Source of the DNA: a virus | Direction: 5' to 3' (one strand) | Virus record (IMG/VR): IMGVR_UViG_3300025598_000127 | Location: 1 to 28,700 of that record | DNA length: 28,700 bases | Shown here: positions 12,112-20,400 of the stretch, in pieces | How the letters are laid out: each line of letters begins with the position of its first letter | Position numbering within the stretch: position 1 is the first letter of the stretch | Program-made: the position numbers and the translations under genes | The notes under the pieces: model-generated | Told to the model about the DNA's origin: nothing | Database searches by the model: none | What the model saw: only the letters and a program-made list of their open reading frames with translations

Positions 12112-12323
12112 TCCGTATAGATCCACCCCTTCCCTTGGACACACCAAAAGGGAAATCCATGGCGCACTTTCTAATAGATTACGGCGTGGAGCACCACCTA
12201 TTTTGGGTTTGTTTTCAAAATGATACGGGAGAATGTTGGACATGGTCTAACAAGGATATTCGCCTAGAAGCCAACCCAACGATGGGGCGCCCTAAAAATA
12301 ATTTTAAAAAAAATGAAGAATAG
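12108..12323 (+). CDS. Conserved small phage protein, 71 aa
   Basis: The pattern PPxPLDTPKGK ... HFLIDYGVEHHLFWVCF, then TGECWTWSN and NPTMGR, matches a widespread small phage protein family that I recognise by sequence but for which no function is known. It may be a small beta-rich protein. The start overlaps the previous stop (ATGA). The C-terminal NNFKKNEE lies just before the gap that may hold a promoter. Confidence 0.75.
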   Translation: MIRIDPPLPLDTPKGKSMAHFLIDYGVEHHLFWVCFQNDTGECWTWSNKDIRLEANPTMGRPKNNFKKNEE

Positions 12324-12326
12324 GGG

Positions 12327-12362
12327 TTGCAACATTAATTCAGATATGGTTTATAAATGTTG
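12327..12362 (+). promoter_or_regulatory. Possible promoter with inverted repeat
   Basis: The 77-base gap between genes contains TTGCAA (12327-12332) and, 17 bases later, TTTATA (or TATAAA at 19 bases). A 7-base inverted repeat CAACATT / AATGTTG (12330-12336 and 12356-12362) frames the -10 region. This could be an internal promoter with an operator for the small genes that follow; evidence is only the motif match. Confidence 0.4.
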
Positions 12363-12400
12363 TCAGCGACGCGGTGTTGCTGCCCAGATGGAGATTAGAG

Positions 12401-12724
12401 ATGAACACGAACCTCACCCTTGCAGACCAATATGCAATTCAAGCCCTTGAGATTAAGGCAGGTGAAGATAACCTTAAAGTTCTTAAAAAGGCCGTTGTTG
12501 ATACTGGCGTTGATACCCTTGAAGGTGAAATGTACGATCTTTCTATCCATTTACGCGCCAAGAAGGTTATCGACGAAGAACTCCTGTTCAATACGCACGG
12601 TGTAACGCTCAAGGACGTTGAGGCTTTGGAAAAGCTTTTGAAGTCCTACAAGGCTTGCACCAAAGACGATATGGAAATGACCACAGTGGTCAATGTCAAA
12701 GCTAAACTAGCGATCGCGGCGTGA
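12401..12724 (+). CDS. Hypothetical phage protein, 107 aa
   Basis: The ATG at 12401 has GGAG seven bases upstream, which fixes the start; the open frame upstream to 12374 lacks such a site. The protein is acidic and fully helical (DQYAIQALEIKAGEDNLKVL..., KAVVDTGVDTLEGEMYDLSI), with an apparent coil in its second half (KDVEALEKLLKSYKA). No family is recognised. It is the first gene after the possible promoter and the best-translated-looking member of this small-gene block. Confidence 0.75.
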   Translation: MNTNLTLADQYAIQALEIKAGEDNLKVLKKAVVDTGVDTLEGEMYDLSIHLRAKKVIDEELLFNTHGVTLKDVEALEKLLKSYKACTKDDMEMTTVVNVKAKLAIAA

Positions 12725-12734
12725 GGAGGGGAAA

Positions 12735-12959
12735 ATGCGTACAATTTGGACAATATTAGTAGAATATCAAATGCCAGACCGCACCATGCGACGTAAAAAT
12801 TACATGATGTGGGACACAATGCAAATTGTAGCTCTTGAGCGACACTTAAAGCGCGTTAACGGTAAAATTTTGCACCGCGTAGTAATGCCGGTCATGACTT
12901 TTGATGAAGTTATGGATCAGATTGACGATGAGATTAACTATTTAGAAACGTTATCATAA
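12735..12959 (+). CDS. Hypothetical phage protein, 74 aa
   Basis: It follows a strong ribosome binding site (GAGGAGGGGAAA). The protein begins MRTIWTILVEYQMPD, an amphipathic beta-strand pair, and continues with a methionine-rich helix region and an acidic C-terminus (FDEVMDQIDDEINYLETL). The high methionine count is unusual. No family is recognised. It is separated by 10 bases from the next gene. Confidence 0.72.
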   Translation: MRTIWTILVEYQMPDRTMRRKNYMMWDTMQIVALERHLKRVNGKILHRVVMPVMTFDEVMDQIDDEINYLETLS

Positions 12960-12969
12960 GGAGATAAAG

Positions 12970-13230
12970 ATGACACGCAATCAAGTAGACTTTTTAAAGC
13001 AAAACACCGCCTATGAATTGGCTAGTTCAATCAAACAATATTGGGGTTTAAGAGGGTATTATGTGAATACCAAGGTTGTAAAAATGAACTGGAGAGGAGT
13101 TCGAGTAAATAAAGTTTCAGATAATGAAAAGTCGGAAACAACATACATTTATGAAATTAAGTCAGATATGATCAATGGTTTTCCAAAAGACCATCCACAT
13201 TTAAAAGGGGTTAAGGATGAACAAGGTTGA
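12970..13230 (+). CDS. Hypothetical phage protein, 86 aa
   Basis: The start is set by AAGGAGATAAAG before the ATG. The protein has an N-terminal helix (NQVDFLKQNTAYELASSIKQ) then a beta-rich segment (GYYVNTKVVKMNWRGVRVNK and TTYIYEIKSDM), a layout seen in small DNA-mimic or regulator proteins, but nothing specific is recognised. It overlaps the next gene by 14 bases. Confidence 0.68.
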   Translation: MTRNQVDFLKQNTAYELASSIKQYWGLRGYYVNTKVVKMNWRGVRVNKVSDNEKSETTYIYEIKSDMINGFPKDHPHLKGVKDEQG

Positions 13231-13471
13231 CGTGGAAGTCAACGATATGGTTCCAATTGAAGGGGTTGATTTCCTTGTTCGCGGGCAGATCACCATTGAA
13301 TATTATGACCCCTTTAATTGGAGAGTGTGTAGTATAGGATTAGATATCTTTGAGGATGAAATTCGCCATAATGGGTCCTCTATACAAATAGGAACTTTAT
13401 GGGGAAAAATAGTACCGACCTTATCTAATCAGATAGAAGATCGCATTCAAACAGCAATTATGGAGAAGTGA
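13217..13471 (+). CDS. Hypothetical phage protein, 84 aa
   Basis: It starts with GGGG seven bases upstream of the ATG, inside the end of the previous gene. It is an acidic, beta-rich protein (VDFLVRGQITIEYYDPFNW, VCSIGLDIFEDEIRHNG) with a short C-terminal helix (SNQIEDRIQTAIMEK). The net negative charge and size fit many phage inhibitor proteins, but this is speculation. No family is recognised. Confidence 0.68.
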   Translation: MNKVDVEVNDMVPIEGVDFLVRGQITIEYYDPFNWRVCSIGLDIFEDEIRHNGSSIQIGTLWGKIVPTLSNQIEDRIQTAIMEK

Positions 13472-13472
13472 A

Positions 13473-13862
13473 ATGACGGATGCAGAAAAGAAACCTCGGG
13501 GCCGCCCTCGTAAAGAGAAAAGCCAAATTGATATAATTGATGCCGAAGTTTTTAAACTACAAACAAAAGTTGACGCAATACACAGGTTAATCCCGATGCG
13601 GGAAGCCGACCTGAAGTTAAATCTTGATGTTAAGTTCAAAGCTAGAGAAAAAGATCTGTACAATTATATTAGTAAAGAGTTCAATCGCTTCTTAAAGTCA
13701 GAGGCATTGTCTGAGGCCATAAAAATGCGCCTTAACGAATACGCGCCGCGGATCGCAGAAGCAGAATTTAACCGCATGATTAACATCATTGAAAGTCAGC
13801 CAAAGCTTACACTTGGTCAACGGATTAGCGCAGCGATTGATGTTTTGAGGACAGGTCGATGA
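13473..13862 (+). CDS. AT-hook protein with helical body, 129 aa
   Basis: The N-terminus PRGRPRKEK (residues 8-16) is a textbook AT-hook, which inserts in the minor groove of AT-rich DNA. The rest is helical, with IIDAEVFKLQTKVDAIHRL as a probable dimerising coil, a charged middle (DLKLNLDVKFKAREKDL) and a final helix. It begins one base after the preceding stop and overlaps the next start (ATGA). It may be a DNA-architectural or regulatory protein; the target is unknown. Confidence 0.78.
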   Translation: MTDAEKKPRGRPRKEKSQIDIIDAEVFKLQTKVDAIHRLIPMREADLKLNLDVKFKAREKDLYNYISKEFNRFLKSEALSEAIKMRLNEYAPRIAEAEFNRMINIIESQPKLTLGQRISAAIDVLRTGR

Positions 13863-14053
13863 CAGAAAAAGAACTCCACGATGAGCTATTAGCGGCCGAT
13901 ATGCGGTTCCTATGGGCTATGCGGGAGTTTGAGAAATACAGGATTGAAAATGAAAGACTTAAAGAAGAGGTGGCCAAGCTTCGCGGGGCCCTCAGAGAAC
14001 TATCAAGAGAACGATTTGACGATGCATATATCAAATATTACGGAGAAGACTAA
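13859..14053 (+). CDS. Small coiled-coil protein, 64 aa
   Basis: Nearly the whole protein is a charged heptad coil (EKYRIENERLKEEVAKLRGA), with leucine and aliphatic residues at a/d positions. It is translationally coupled (ATGA) to the AT-hook protein upstream, so a complex of the two is possible. No specific family is recognised. Confidence 0.72.
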   Translation: MTEKELHDELLAADMRFLWAMREFEKYRIENERLKEEVAKLRGALRELSRERFDDAYIKYYGED

Positions 14054-14054
14054 T

Positions 14055-14357
14055 ATGATTATTACTAAGCGCCAACGCACCCACGGTGTGTACAAGGACC
14101 AATCAACACTGACCCAAGCCATCAAGACAACTTTTAGGACTGGCAAAAACTGGAATTTTTTAAATGATGGCCAGCGGGAAGCTTTAGAAATGATTGCGGT
14201 CAAAATTGCCCGTACGCTATCAGGAGATCATAACTACCGCGACCATTGGGATGATATTGTCGGCTACGGCCAATTAGGCACTGATTCGTGCGCTCTTAAT
14301 ATGCCAACGATAGAAACTGATATCGCGGAGGCAATCCATGACGGACAGCAAAACTAA
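14055..14357 (+). CDS. DUF6378-like phage protein, 100 aa
   Basis: The central region REALEMIAVKIARTLSGDHNYRD followed by HWDDIVGYGQL matches the pattern of DUF6378 (helix M.A.KIAR ... DH..DI.GYG). A helical fold with conserved acidic residues (DHWDD) resembles MazG-like nucleotide pyrophosphohydrolases in outline, but DUF6378 has no established activity. The start at 14055 follows GGAGAAG; a longer open frame begins within the upstream gene and is discounted. It overlaps the next gene by 20 bases. Confidence 0.68.
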   Translation: MIITKRQRTHGVYKDQSTLTQAIKTTFRTGKNWNFLNDGQREALEMIAVKIARTLSGDHNYRDHWDDIVGYGQLGTDSCALNMPTIETDIAEAIHDGQQN

Positions 14358-14505
14358 AGAACACAAGTTAAAGATTGAATTAGCCAAACACGCTTCCCGC
14401 ATTCAGAAGATTAAACAGGCTCAAGGTGGGGAAGAAACCAAAATGAAAATTACATTGCCACGTTTTTCATGGGACAAGGAAAAAGATGTCGGGCTTTCAA
14501 AGTAA
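14338..14505 (+). CDS. Small basic protein, 55 aa
   Basis: A short gene with a strong Shine-Dalgarno (GGAGG, 6 bases before the ATG) inside the end of the previous gene. The product is lysine-rich (SKTKEHKLKIELAKHASRI) with a helical first half and a tryptophan-containing tail (LPRFSWDKEKDVG). It overlaps the following gene by 20 bases. Function is unknown. Confidence 0.65.
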   Translation: MTDSKTKEHKLKIELAKHASRIQKIKQAQGGEETKMKITLPRFSWDKEKDVGLSK

Positions 14506-14719
14506 ACGGGAATTGTCTAAAGTGCGTTGGTTGGGGCCTTATGCCCCTTTCGACCGTTATGCTGATGATGTAACTGTTGCCGAAATAGTTCGGTTGCGTA
14601 AACTTTGTGACGGATATCGAGAGGCCCTGATAAAAGTTACGCAATCTCTGTATAATGCAGATTCTAAGGATATTGCTAATGCTGCATTAGAGGCAGGGTA
14701 TAAAGTGGCATTAGAATAA
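14486..14719 (+). CDS. Hypothetical phage protein, 77 aa
   Basis: The start follows AAGGAAAAAG. The protein begins MSGFQSKRELSKVRWLGPYAP and continues as a helix-rich chain (VTVAEIVRLRKLCDGYREAL ...) with an A/L-rich final helix. The EIVRLRKLCDGYREAL stretch resembles the coil segments found in many phage early proteins. No family is recognised. Confidence 0.65.
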   Translation: MSGFQSKRELSKVRWLGPYAPFDRYADDVTVAEIVRLRKLCDGYREALIKVTQSLYNADSKDIANAALEAGYKVALE

Positions 14720-14732
14720 TCAACGGATAAGG

Positions 14733-14957
14733 ATGATGTATCAACTGCTAGGACGATCAAGGATTGATCCACACTTAAGCTCTCGTGTTATTGATCGAGA
14801 TGATGACTTGGATACAATGAAAAGAGAACTTCGTCTTATGATGAGGGATCATCCTTTATGGATTTTTTGGATAGAGTTAGAACAAGAGGAAGATGAAGAT
14901 TATGAGGAAATACGATCGAGTATTTGTATGCAATCCGTCATTCAAACTGAATCCTGA
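14733..14957 (+). CDS. Hypothetical acidic protein, 74 aa
   Basis: It has two adjacent start codons (14733 and 14736) after a GGATAAGG site. The middle is a helix with DDDLDTMKRELRLMMRDHPLW, followed by a run of glutamates and aspartates (EQEEDEDYEE). The 65-base overlap with the next gene is larger than others here; the C-terminal residues after the acidic run may be incidental to that overlap. No family is recognised. Confidence 0.5.
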   Translation: MMYQLLGRSRIDPHLSSRVIDRDDDLDTMKRELRLMMRDHPLWIFWIELEQEEDEDYEEIRSSICMQSVIQTES

Positions 14958-15261
14958 TGAGTTAGCGCAATTAGCGGAACAAGTAGTCTACGTTTGCGAT
15001 CGACCAATGTTCGATAATTTGTCAACGGATGCATATATTGCTGATTTTGAAGGTCGTGTTTCAGAGCGTATGGCTGACTTTGACCCGAACAAAGACGTTA
15101 TCGCTTATTACGGCGACAGCATGATCCTTGCCATGATGGTTATGTGGATTGCAGGCGAATGGGATTCGTTTGATATAGCCAGATATTCAGCAAAGAAGTC
15201 CGGCTATATCATCCGACGAATTTCTTACGACAATTTTACTGAGGCTCAGATTCAGTCGTAG
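14893..15261 (+). CDS. Conserved hypothetical phage protein, 122 aa
   Basis: The region FDPNKDVIAYYGDSMILAMM, ending in the IRRISYDNF strand, resembles a conserved protein family found near the end of phage early operons (FDP..DV.AYYGD...A). It appears alpha/beta with a glycine-aspartate turn that could be an active-site loop, but no activity is known. ATG at 14893 and 14902 are both possible; neither has ideal ribosome-binding-site spacing. It is last in the rightward operon and its end overlaps the converging gene by 26 bases. Confidence 0.75.
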   Translation: MKIMRKYDRVFVCNPSFKLNPDELAQLAEQVVYVCDRPMFDNLSTDAYIADFEGRVSERMADFDPNKDVIAYYGDSMILAMMVMWIAGEWDSFDIARYSAKKSGYIIRRISYDNFTEAQIQS

Positions 15262-15427
15262 GAGCAGGTTCAGCAGCTGGAGTAGCGGCATCAATTTGAC
15301 CACGGGCTTGCCCATGCAATACTGTAATCAAATCCGCTACTTCAGAATAAATGCCTTGACCAAGGTGCTTTAATAGCGTGTTAACATGTGCAACTGTCAA
15401 TTTAAGATCAAGCTCAAGATTGTCCAT
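15236..15427 (-). CDS. Small phage protein, 63 aa, last gene of the virion block
   Basis: It follows GAGGGAAAA and is only 7 bases after the preceding gene. The first 40 residues (LELDLKLTVAHVNTLLKHL then IYSEVADLI) match a pattern common in a small protein at the end of podovirus structural blocks (LTV..VN..L..LG...Y..V..LI). The tail is a low-complexity alanine/proline stretch (AATPAAEPAPTTESE). Function is unknown. It overlaps the converging early gene. Confidence 0.72.
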   Translation of the reverse strand: MDNLELDLKLTVAHVNTLLKHLGQGIYSEVADLITVLHGQARGQIDAATPAAEPAPTTESEPQ

Positions 15428-15434
15428 TTTTCCC

Positions 15435-17459
15435 TCAAATATGTTGGTTAGCGACTGCTAGTGCCTTGGCGACCGTTGTGTCGTCGAGGTTCAATAAGGG
15501 CTCTGTTTGTTTACCCTGTTTCTTTTTAATATGTTCGGCCATTTCAATCAACTGGTTGGCCTTGGATAATGCGGAATTGTTAGTTCTCCCACCTGAAGCG
15601 CGGGGAAGAGGCGTCAATCCCATTTTACGGATTTCATCGTCAATAGTTGTTTTGTTTTTTATTGCATTATCCTGAGCCGTAAAATAGTCAGAAACGGTAG
15701 GCTTTTTAGGTGCGCCATAAGACTTCTGCATTTCCTCTTCAAACTGCCTTGTAAACGGATTGGAAGATGGTTGAGGAGGCGCAGATTTGTCTCCTTCAAG
15801 TTGTGAAAGAGTACCAGGAAGCGTTGCCCCAGGCATAGTAGCAAGTTTGCTACCTTTGCCTGCGTAATATGCCGTTTCCCCTAAAGCGCGAGGAGATTTT
15901 AACAACATTGTTGGCGGAATTGCCAACGCGGCATAACCAGGATGCGCCCCCGCAAGTGTTGTTCCATAGTAACCAAGCGCCCCACCGCCCAATAAATCTT
16001 GGATGGTAAATTTAGGGGAACGAGATAAATCAGCGCCAGATATCATTTTTGGAATAGAAGGATCTATCTCGCCCAATTGATCAATAAGCGATTGCTTTTG
16101 CCCTTTGTTACGAGCAGACAATATTTTTTGAGCTTGCTGCTCAGGCGTCATATTGCGATTACCAAGGCCGCGGGCAATATCAGACAACTGATCACTGGCG
16201 GAACCATATTGTTCCATAATGTTTGAATAGTTTGGATCTATCTTGCTAATCGTCCCCTTGGCTGCATCAGCAACATCTAACGCAAGCTTTCCCCCTGGCG
16301 TTGTTGGGTCTTTAGCAACATCACGAATAGCGCGTTTTAATAAATCAAGTTCGTGAAGAGTATGTTGCCCAGGAGTAAACGAATAGGCAGGGCCGATCTT
16401 CCCTTGTTCGAACGCGTCAACCATACCGCTAACTTTTTGAGCTAGTGGATAATTAACTGGGCTATGGGCGGTATCCGCAAGCAATTTGTCGGACGCAGAG
16501 CGTATTGCGCTTATGTCAGCGCCTGTTCCGTTTTGTAAAGTGCTCATACCAGAAAGGTAATCTTGCGAACGTTTATTGGCTAAACTATCAACGGCCGATC
16601 TTACCCGATCGACAATATCCGTCTGCGGCGCCGTACCGCGCATTTGTCCCAAAAATTCTTTATCACCAGAAAGTATTCCACCTTCACGGCCTGCAGAAAA
16701 AGCATCGCCAAGGGATTTCGTGGATGTTCCTGTTAGACCTTCAAAGGCAGCACTTGGTACATCGGCAACGCCCTGAGCAATCCCACCAACCACCGGAATT
16801 TTAGAAACAACGTTACCGGCACCGCGGGCTAAACCAACACCAGCAGCAATAGGATTTGTCGCAGCAGCCAATACGCCTTTACCGGCTACACGGCCAACAA
16901 GGCCAGGCGCGCGCGCCAAAGCAGATTCACCGCCAGTTAATGGAACCGACAAGTCCATCAAAACACTTGCAGGATCTTCTGCGAGGGCGTGTTGAAAACC
17001 GGCTTTGGTACCATAACGGTTAGCATAATAATCACCGATCGCATTTACGACGGCTTCATTGCGGGCTTTTTCTTCCGCAGGCTGTTCATATCCAAGAGCG
17101 CCTTGAGCTTTTGAATATAACCCTTGGCCTATACCCTTTAAAGCTGTTCCAGTCTGCTCCCAATTGGAAGGCAGAAAAGGTTCAACCATGCCATAGGCGG
17201 CCTTACCTGCACTGCTAGGAAAATTTGTTACCGCCTGTTTTCCAACATCCATCCAAGCCATAGGTGCCTGAGTTTGCTCAGGTTGTTTTTGAACATACTC
17301 CTGTTTTGCTTCTTCAGCGCCAGCCTTAAACAAAGGGTTGTTTTGCCCATATTGAGGAGTTGCTGCCGTAGGGGCGGGGGTTGCCATAGGAGAGCTTACT
17401 TTACCCGCCTGTAAAAGTTCATCGGCAAATGGATTAGATGGTTTTTGAACAGGATCCAT
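15435..17459 (-). CDS. Virion protein, probable DNA-ejection protein, 674 aa
   Basis: There is no catalytic motif. The N-terminus is disordered (residues 1-70, P/A/Q-rich, starting PSNPFADELL), a helical glycine/alanine-rich part follows (about 165-240, hydrophobic runs GVLAAATNPIAAGVGLA and KIPVVGGIAQGV) and a second hydrophobic stretch lies at about 485-540. A short repeat of the N-terminal NPFADE signature occurs near residue 570 (NPFTRQFEEEM), and RASGGRTNN (620-628) precedes a helical end. Long, alanine-rich proteins of this type, last in podovirus virion operons, are usually internal or ejection proteins that reach the host membrane; this is inferred from position and composition. Confidence 0.65.
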   Translation of the reverse strand: MDPVQKPSNPFADELLQAGKVSSPMATPAPTAATPQYGQNNPLFKAGAEEAKQEYVQKQPEQTQAPMAWMDVGKQAVTNFPSSAGKAAYGMVEPFLPSNWEQTGTALKGIGQGLYSKAQGALGYEQPAEEKARNEAVVNAIGDYYANRYGTKAGFQHALAEDPASVLMDLSVPLTGGESALARAPGLVGRVAGKGVLAAATNPIAAGVGLARGAGNVVSKIPVVGGIAQGVADVPSAAFEGLTGTSTKSLGDAFSAGREGGILSGDKEFLGQMRGTAPQTDIVDRVRSAVDSLANKRSQDYLSGMSTLQNGTGADISAIRSASDKLLADTAHSPVNYPLAQKVSGMVDAFEQGKIGPAYSFTPGQHTLHELDLLKRAIRDVAKDPTTPGGKLALDVADAAKGTISKIDPNYSNIMEQYGSASDQLSDIARGLGNRNMTPEQQAQKILSARNKGQKQSLIDQLGEIDPSIPKMISGADLSRSPKFTIQDLLGGGALGYYGTTLAGAHPGYAALAIPPTMLLKSPRALGETAYYAGKGSKLATMPGATLPGTLSQLEGDKSAPPQPSSNPFTRQFEEEMQKSYGAPKKPTVSDYFTAQDNAIKNKTTIDDEIRKMGLTPLPRASGGRTNNSALSKANQLIEMAEHIKKKQGKQTEPLLNLDDTTVAKALAVANQHI

Positions 17460-17461
17460 TA

Positions 17462-20400
17462 TTAAACTCCGCGAACAAAGTAACGGCTGAGACCTTTAAT
17501 ATGATAGGCCTGTTGTAAAGCATCTTCAATTTGTTCTGGCGTTAAGCGTTCACCATTTGAAGTACGCCCATTCATCATTTGCGTAAATTGTTTAGGCCGG
17601 TGGGCGATCAAGTCAGAAAGGGCATTTTGCTCATCAACATAACGCTGCGATGTTTTGCGTTCAAAGTCGCGTCCAGCATTAACAAAAGAATTGTTAGATG
17701 TTTCACCCCATTGTTTTAAATGGCTATCAGCATCTGCGGCCCGCATATTTTGCGTCAACATCATTGCCGTTAAGTCAGAGAATGCCTCTTTCGACATATT
17801 TGGATTTGGTTGCAAGCTGGTCAGTGTATTAAAGGCCGCTAAACTATTTTGGCTTGCGTTATGAGCGCGAAGCGCGCCTTGAATAGCCGAGACCTTATCA
17901 GAAATAGCAGACTGTGTTTCGCCGCCTTGTACCTGCCATTCAGGATGGCCAACCATGCGAGCTGCCGTATTAAGCATATTGGTAATATCAGCACGTTGAT
18001 TGAAGCCAAAACCTGTTGCACCAAATTTTTCTAACCCAACTGCGTTTGCCAAGTTTGAAGACATTTCACGCAATGCGGCGGCCTCTTCGCGAGAAGCAGC
18101 GGCTTGAGCCATAACATTTTGACGGTACTTGTTAGATTCATTCCAAGCCGATTGAACACCCGGCCCGCCAACCATTGGATCAAGAGCGTCAGAATCTTTT
18201 GTTGCAGCTAAGTGTGAATTTTCGTCAAAGTTAAAGTCGGTCGGTATTTTACCAAACTCTTGTTGAGCGGCAGGATCTTTAGTCGGTGATCCAACGTTTG
18301 GTTTAGGAGCACCCGTAGCGGATGAAGTTGTTTCAGGCGATGCAGAATTTCCGCCATACATAGTTTGAATGATTTGACTGCCATTTGGCGGCTGGAAAGC
18401 AAGTTGAGGTTTTTGCGCGTCTGGGATCTTATTATAGTCAAAAACCTTCATTGGCATAATTTTGCCAGTTTGATCCTTGACCCAATAGAAATTCCCAGCC
18501 GGAGTTTGCTGGAACGAAAGTCTAAATGTATTAGCACGTGTTGCGTCCGTCTCTGCCTTCGTCTGCTCAATACCAGCAAGTGATTTTTGAGTTCCAAGGT
18601 AAGAGCCGGCACCTGCGCCAAGACCCTCAAGAAGAGCTGCGCCAAGATACGGACTACGCGAGGATGCCATTGCGCCTAAACCTGTTAAAACAGGAATAAC
18701 GTTTTCTGCTTTAAATAAATCCCCAAGACCGCCCTGTTGTTGCGATGTTTTTGTGGGTGTAGCCCGCGGGAATGCAGGCAGATCAGATCCTTGTGTTGGG
18801 GCACCTGCTGGAACGGCATTTTCCACCGGCATATCGGCAGCACCAAGGCCTTTATTAAACATTGAAACGTATTTAGGAACGGTTGTTTGGTTTACATCTT
18901 GAGCGTTGCCCGCTTGCGCGCGGGGCCTTCCTGAAAACCATACCGATGCCGCATCTTGCGGATTACCATATTGATTTAATGCTTTACCAAAGTGGTGGGC
19001 AAACACTTTATCTTGAGCATCGGTATTAGCAAGAAACTCATCAGGCGACATCTTTTTGCCAAGGGCTTCTTCTGTCCAAGATGGAACGTTTGCACCCATG
19101 ACTTGATATTTGCCATATCCACGATCGCCAGATTTTGTTACTGGACCAAGAGCATCGTATTTATTGCTGCTTTCAATGCCACCTATTACTGGTCCATATT
19201 TTGTTAATACATCGTCAGGCTCAACCGTGCCATCGGTAGCATAACCCGCACGCCCCCCTCTTGCAGCAAACATAGCCATTATTGCAGGGATATCTTCTGC
19301 AGCCGTTTTACCCGCATTTAAAAGAGTCATTGCATCGCCAAGAGTGCTCGATCCAAGACTTCCAGGTGTTTGATTCTTTTGGATAAATTTTTGCGATAAA
19401 AGATCTTTTTCGCCTTGTTTGATGACGTCAGCCATTGGATCATCTACGCTATAGGGTTCGGCGTCGCCTCCACTAGCGTACCCAACAAGCCCTCCGCGTG
19501 CATTTTCTGAAGGAGTTTGAGCCCCGGCGTCCGCATCTTCTTTTTGCTTTTGTTTAGCAAACATATCTTGAACCCAAGCTAAACCCTTTCCTTGGCCAGC
19601 GGGGTCAATTGCTTTATCAAAATTAGCAAGTTTTGTAGCGTAATCTATTCCTTGAGAAAGTTCGCTATCAGGAAGTCTAGGAGCCGCGCCTGGAGTACGG
19701 AGTTGAGCTGTTTGTAAAGATGCTTCCGGAACTCTGCTATGTTTTCCTATGCCACCAGAAAACGTTCTTGCCATTGGGACGGGATGAGAATCCGTATTAG
19801 CAAACATAGCCTGTTGGCGCGCAATAATGTTTTGCAAGCTATTTGGATCATAATCAGAACCAACGGCATCACCATAAGCATGATGTTCCCGACCACCTAA
19901 GCCGAAACCCATACCTTCATGTTGAGGTCCCACTAAGCCGCCTTGGGCTCGAGCGGCGCGATCGTAATCAACCGTCTTGTAGCCACCCGCCAAACCAACC
20001 GCTTCTGGATGAACCTTTTCAACCTCATCGGCCATAAAACCAATATGTGTTTGTTCAGTCGGGTCTCCTTTGTACTTAAACTTATAAATTGGAAGACCGT
20101 TTTTAGCTTTTCCAACTTGTTTAATATCTTCTTTAAGACGGCGGTCAGAGAAGAAAGACATAGGTTGGGTTGTAGTAGTTGTAGACCCAGAATTTGGACC
20201 AGTAATACCCGCAATCCCCGCCAAGAATTGGGCTGTTTGGAAAGGATAAGCCTGTTGCTGCAAGAACTGGTTGTAAAGAGCTGTCTGACCGGCCTGTTGG
20301 GTTTGTTGTTGCAACGTACCAGCGCCAAGTTGGGCTTGAGCACCCTGTAATCCCGCGGCCTGTGCGCCAGCACCAAGATTCCCATATTGCGCGCCAGCCG

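Noticed and set aside
14733-15261. Possible frameshift joining the genes at 14733-14957 and 14893-15261
   Set aside because: Both have their own start codons, no slippery run is evident at the overlap and the second resembles a complete conserved family by itself.
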